DNA from: an uncultured Eubacteriales bacterium
GTDB lineage: Bacteria > Bacillota > Clostridia > Christensenellales > Pumilibacteraceae
NCBI GenBank assembly: GCA_900555875.1
Contig: USNB01000042.1
Coordinates: 1 to 9,221, forward strand
Length of the DNA: 9,221 nucleotides
Direction: 5' to 3'
The notes beneath the pieces were generated by a model. That model had not been told where the DNA came from and made no database searches. It saw only the letters and a program-made list of their open reading frames with translations. Positions 6,125 through 9,221 of this stretch are shown here, piece by piece. The position numbers and the translations under genes are program-made. Numbering within the stretch: position 1 is the first letter of the stretch; each line of letters begins with the position of its first letter.

Positions 6125-7396
6125 ATGAAAAAAAACGTACTCATAGTGGGCGGCGGCGGACGCGAGCACGCGATAGCGTACTCGCTGTCCCGCTCGCCCG
6201 AAGTAGGCAAGATATACTGCGTGCCCGGCAATGCGGGCATCGCCGGCATTGCGGAGTGTCACGGGAACATAAAAGCGACGGATCTCGAAGGGGTCGTCGC
6301 TTTTGTGCGTAGTCATCCCGACATTTACATGACGGTGGTCGCTCCCGACGATCCTCTTGCCGCCGGGCTTGTGGACAGGCTGGAAGCGGAGGGCTTCAGG
6401 GCGTTCGGGCCGCGCGCGAATGCGGCGCGTCTGGAAGCGAGCAAGTCGTTCGCTAAAGATCTGATGAAAAAATACGGCATCCCGACGGCGGAGTACGAGG
6501 TGTTTGCCGACTATGCCGCGGCGGAGAGATATCTTTCCGTCTGCTCGTATCCGGTGGTCCTCAAGGCGGACGGTCTCGCGCTCGGCAAGGGCGTGCTCAT
6601 CTGCGAAGACAGGGAATCTGCCGAAGCGGGGCTGAAGGAGATCATGCTGGACAAGGCGTTCGGCAGCGCGGGAAACACCGTGGTCATCGAACGCTTCCTT
6701 CGGGGATTCGAGTGTTCCGCGCTCGCGTTCTGCGACGGAAAGACCATCGTCCCCATGACGACGAGCCAGGATCACAAACGCGCGCTCGACGGCGACAAGG
6801 GTCTGAACACCGGCGGTATGGGTACGTTTTCGCCCTCGTATAAGGTGTCTCCGGAGATGGAGAAGCGCATATACGACGAAGTACTGCTGCCCACGCTCAA
6901 AGGACTGCAGAGCGAAGGCATAGAGTTCAAAGGCGTGCTTTACGCCGGACTCATGATAGACGGCGACGATCTCCGAGTGCTCGAATACAACGCGCGTTTC
7001 GGCGATCCCGAGACGCAGGTCATACTGCCCCGTCTCGCGACCGATCTCTTCGAGATATTCGAGGCGTGCATAGACGGTACGCTCGATAAAGTGGACATAA
7101 AGTGGACGGGCGACAGCGCGGTGTGCGTTGTGCTCGCGTCGGGCGGATATCCCGAAAAGTACGAGAAGGGCAAGAAGATAACGTTCGGCGATCTCGACGA
7201 CGGCGTGATAGTGTTCCATGCCGGCACGGCGTTCGACGGCAACGGCGATATCGTCACGAGCGGCGGCAGAGTGCTGGGCGTGACGGCGCTCGCGCCCACG
7301 CTCAAGGAAGCTCGCGATAAGGCGTACGCGAACGCGAAACGCATAACGTTCGACAAAGTGCATTACCGCACCGACATACTTAAAGAGCTCGGCTGA
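6125..7396 (+). CDS. purD: PurD, phosphoribosylamine-glycine ligase (GAR synthetase)
   Basis: PurD joins 5-phosphoribosylamine and glycine with ATP to form GAR, step 2 of IMP synthesis. The protein has 423 residues, against about 429 in E. coli, and is of the ATP-grasp superfamily. It begins with the N-terminal phosphate-binding GGGGREHA (9-16). VVAPDDPLAAGLVD and AFGPRANAA close the N-domain. The ATP-grasp core carries KADGLALGKGV (147-157), DHKRALDGDKGLNTGGMG (216-233) and the metal-binding EYNARFGDPETQ (287-298). The start has AAGGA (6111-6115) nine bases upstream. Its substrate phosphoribosylamine is unstable and made by PurF, whose gene is not in the window. The purL gene begins 18 bases after the stop. 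Confidence 0.98.
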   Translation: MKKNVLIVGGGGREHAIAYSLSRSPEVGKIYCVPGNAGIAGIAECHGNIKATDLEGVVAFVRSHPDIYMTVVAPDDPLAAGLVDRLEAEGFRAFGPRANAARLEASKSFAKDLMKKYGIPTAEYEVFADYAAAERYLSVCSYPVVLKADGLALGKGVLICEDRESAEAGLKEIMLDKAFGSAGNTVVIERFLRGFECSALAFCDGKTIVPMTTSQDHKRALDGDKGLNTGGMGTFSPSYKVSPEMEKRIYDEVLLPTLKGLQSEGIEFKGVLYAGLMIDGDDLRVLEYNARFGDPETQVILPRLATDLFEIFEACIDGTLDKVDIKWTGDSAVCVVLASGGYPEKYEKGKKITFGDLDDGVIVFHAGTAFDGNGDIVTSGGRVLGVTALAPTLKEARDKAYANAKRITFDKVHYRTDILKELG

Positions 7397-7414
7397 GCCG
7401 CAACGGGAGAGGAT

Positions 7415-9221
7415 ATGATCAGGAGACTGTTTGTTGAAAAGAAAAACGGTTACGATACCGTGCGCCGCCGCAAGCAGGCGGAGATAGAGAGCGCTCTTTC
7501 GATAAAAGCGGAGATGCGCATGCTCATCCGTTACGACGTGGAAGGGCTGGACGGAGAGGATTTCGAACGCGCCAAACTCACGATATTTTCGGAGCCGCCC
7601 GTAGACGACGTCTATGAGGAAAAGGCGGATCTGGACGGATATACGGTCATCGGGGTGGAGCTGCTGCCCGGTCAGTACGACCAGCGTGCGGACAGCGCCG
7701 CTCAGTGCGTGCAGCTTCTCACCATGGGCAGCCGTCCTCTCATAAAGACGGCCACTCTTTACGCGTTCAAAGGCATAACCAAAGCGGAAGCCGCGGTTCT
7801 CGGCAAATACCTCGTCAATCCGGTGGAGTCGAGACTGTGCTCTCCCGACAAGCCGCAGTCTCTCGATGCCGTTTACGACGAGCCCGAAGTGGCGGGGTTC
7901 ACGTCCATGGACGAACGCGCGCTCGCTGGCTATCATGCGAGCATGGGGTTCGCGATGAGCATCGACGACCTCGCGTTCGTGAGGGACTATTTCGCGGGTG
8001 AAAAGCGCGAACCTACGGAGACCGAACTTAAAGTCATAGACACATACTGGTCGGATCACTGCCGGCACACGACGTTCGGCACGCGCCTTACCGGGATAGA
8101 GACGGATACCGATATCCCCGAGCTTGAAGAAGCGCTCGGAGAGTATCTCGCATTGCACGACGAGTTTGCGAAAGGCAGACCGGATAAAAAATATCCCACG
8201 CTCATGGATATGGCGACGATAGGCGCCAAACAGCTCAAAAAAGAGGGCAGGATACCCGATCTGGATGAGAGCGAAGAGATCAACGCCTGCTCGATAAAGG
8301 TGACCGCCGACGTGGACGGCAAGCCCGAAGAATGGCTGGTCATGTTCAAGAACGAGACGCATAACCATCCGACGGAGATAGAGCCTTTCGGCGGCGCGGC
8401 GACGTGTCTGGGCGGAGCGATCCGCGATCCGCTGTCCGGCAGAGTATACGTGTATCAGTCCATGCGCGTCAGCGGCGCCGGAGACATCAACGAGCCGCTT
8501 TCCGCCACGCTTGAAGGCAAACTGCCTCAGCGCACGATATCGACGACGGCTGCGGCAGGCTTTTCGTCATACGGCAATCAGATAGGACTTGCGACGGGCA
8601 TGGTACATGAGATGTACCACGAGGGCTATAAGGCGAAGCGTCTGGAGACGGGCTTTGTAGTGGGCGCGGCTCCCACATACAACGTCGTGCGTTCGCGCCC
8701 CGAGCCGGGCGACGTGGTGCTGCTCATAGGCGGTGAGACTGGACGCGACGGCTGCGGCGGAGCGACAGGTTCGTCAAAATCTCATACTCTTCAGTCGCTT
8801 GAAAGCTGCGGTGCAGAGGTTCAAAAGGGTAACGCGCCGGAGGAGCGCAAGCTTCAGCGCCTATTCAGAAACAGCGAGGCTTCTCGCCTTATTAAACGCT
8901 GTAACGATTTCGGCGCAGGCGGTGTATCCGTTGCTATCGGAGAGCTGGCGGACGGACTTGAAATAGACTTAAATGCAGTCCCCAAAAAATACGACGGACT
9001 GGACGGTACGGAGCTTGCCATCAGCGAGTCGCAGGAACGTATGGCTGTGGTTGTAGAACCGCAGCATGCTCAGCGATTTAAGGAACTTGCGACTGCCGAA
9101 AACTTGGAGGCTACGGTAGTTGCTGTCGTTACGGAAAACCCGCGCCTTGTAATGAATTGGAACGGAAGCCGCATTGTCGATATTTCACGTGACTTTTTAA
9201 ACTCAAACGGTGCACAAAAGC
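7415..9221 (+). CDS. purL: PurL, single-chain FGAM synthase (partial, C-terminal half outside window)
   Basis: PurL converts FGAR to FGAM using glutamine and ATP, step 4 of IMP synthesis. This is the long single-chain type, in which PurS-like, synthetase and glutaminase parts are fused. The first 602 codons are present; single-chain relatives run to about 1,200-1,300 residues, so the second synthetase half and the glutaminase domain lie beyond the right edge. Motifs are the N-terminal MIRRLFVEKKNGYD, FSEPPVDDVYEE, LLPGQYDQRADSAAQC, YWSDHCRHTTF (211-221), FKNETHNHPTEIEPFGG (311-327), GGETGRDGCGGATGSSK (439-455) and VQKGNAPEERKLQRLFRN. GGGAG (7405-7409) lies 5 bases before the ATG. No stop interrupts the frame. 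From about codon 441 the codon use and GC content change sharply, as described under the junction entry. Confidence 0.96.
   Translation, partial: MIRRLFVEKKNGYDTVRRRKQAEIESALSIKAEMRMLIRYDVEGLDGEDFERAKLTIFSEPPVDDVYEEKADLDGYTVIGVELLPGQYDQRADSAAQCVQLLTMGSRPLIKTATLYAFKGITKAEAAVLGKYLVNPVESRLCSPDKPQSLDAVYDEPEVAGFTSMDERALAGYHASMGFAMSIDDLAFVRDYFAGEKREPTETELKVIDTYWSDHCRHTTFGTRLTGIETDTDIPELEEALGEYLALHDEFAKGRPDKKYPTLMDMATIGAKQLKKEGRIPDLDESEEINACSIKVTADVDGKPEEWLVMFKNETHNHPTEIEPFGGAATCLGGAIRDPLSGRVYVYQSMRVSGAGDINEPLSATLEGKLPQRTISTTAAAGFSSYGNQIGLATGMVHEMYHEGYKAKRLETGFVVGAAPTYNVVRSRPEPGDVVLLIGGETGRDGCGGATGSSKSHTLQSLESCGAEVQKGNAPEERKLQRLFRNSEASRLIKRCNDFGAGGVSVAIGELADGLEIDLNAVPKKYDGLDGTELAISESQERMAVVVEPQHAQRFKELATAENLEATVVAVVTENPRLVMNWNGSRIVDISRDFLNSNGAQK
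8735..8780. other. Abrupt composition junction inside purL
   Basis: Hand counts give 63% GC for 8401-8760 and 51% for 8761-9221. In purL before 8735, isoleucine is 14 ATA, 8 ATC and 0 ATT; after it, three of six are ATT. CTC leucine goes from 14 of 37 to 0 of 14. Valine codons ending in A or T go from 7 of 28 to 9 of 13. The codons TTA, CTA and TCA total one in the first 440 codons and six in the next 162. The switch falls in the strongly conserved segment GRDGCGGATGSSK, and the frame and protein family continue across it. This is visible directly; its cause, chimeric assembly or recombination, is inference. Confidence 0.75.

Noticed and set aside
5777..8368. An 863-codon open frame on the minus strand across purH, purD and purL
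   Set aside because: It is codon-aligned with purD and purL, so its stops would correspond to TTA, CTA and TCA codons, which those genes almost never use. It has no recognisable domain, and the opposite strand encodes complete known enzymes.
8733..8966. A 77-codon alternative-frame ORF at the composition junction
   Set aside because: The PurL frame continues with conserved motifs through the same bases. The other frame is a shadow, and the PurL frame shows no frameshift.

Overview
The window is a chromosomal piece of a bacterium, most likely a Clostridia-type Firmicute. The evidence is purine genes in the compact clostridial order, a single-chain PurL of the clostridial kind, strong AGGAGG-like ribosome binding sites and tight gene spacing. 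Most of it is GC-rich (about 63% in the stretch counted by hand before position 8735) with an unusual liking for the ATA isoleucine codon. The exact order or family cannot be fixed from the sequence alone.

Layout. On the minus strand, positions 1-1344 hold a signalling pair transcribed leftwards: a PP2C-family protein phosphatase (1344-601) followed, with a 4-base ATGA overlap, by a serine/threonine protein kinase with an N-terminal zinc ribbon, which runs off the left edge. A 183-base divergent spacer (1345-1527) carries a recognisable promoter for each direction. From 1528 to the right edge runs one dense plus-strand operon: purE, purC, purM, purN, purH, purD, purL. Gaps are 13-68 bases and no terminator is visible. 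PurL is cut by the right edge after 602 codons.

The operon encodes steps 2 (PurD), 3 (PurN), 4 (PurL), 5 (PurM), 6 (PurE), 7 (PurC) and 9-10 (PurH) of IMP synthesis. The enzymes for step 1 (PurF) and step 8 (PurB) are not in the window, and neither is PurK. PurF is missing from its usual clostridial place between purC and purM.

The most notable anomaly is an abrupt change of base composition and codon use inside purL at about 8735-8780. GC falls from about 63% to 51%, the ATT, TTA, CTA and TCA codons become common, and the reading frame and protein motifs continue unbroken. This looks like either a chimeric assembly joined at a conserved motif or an intragenic recombination. I found no mobile element, CRISPR array, tRNA or rRNA, and no convincing previously undescribed system; apart from the junction, this is a standard metabolic locus with a few small regulatory curiosities.
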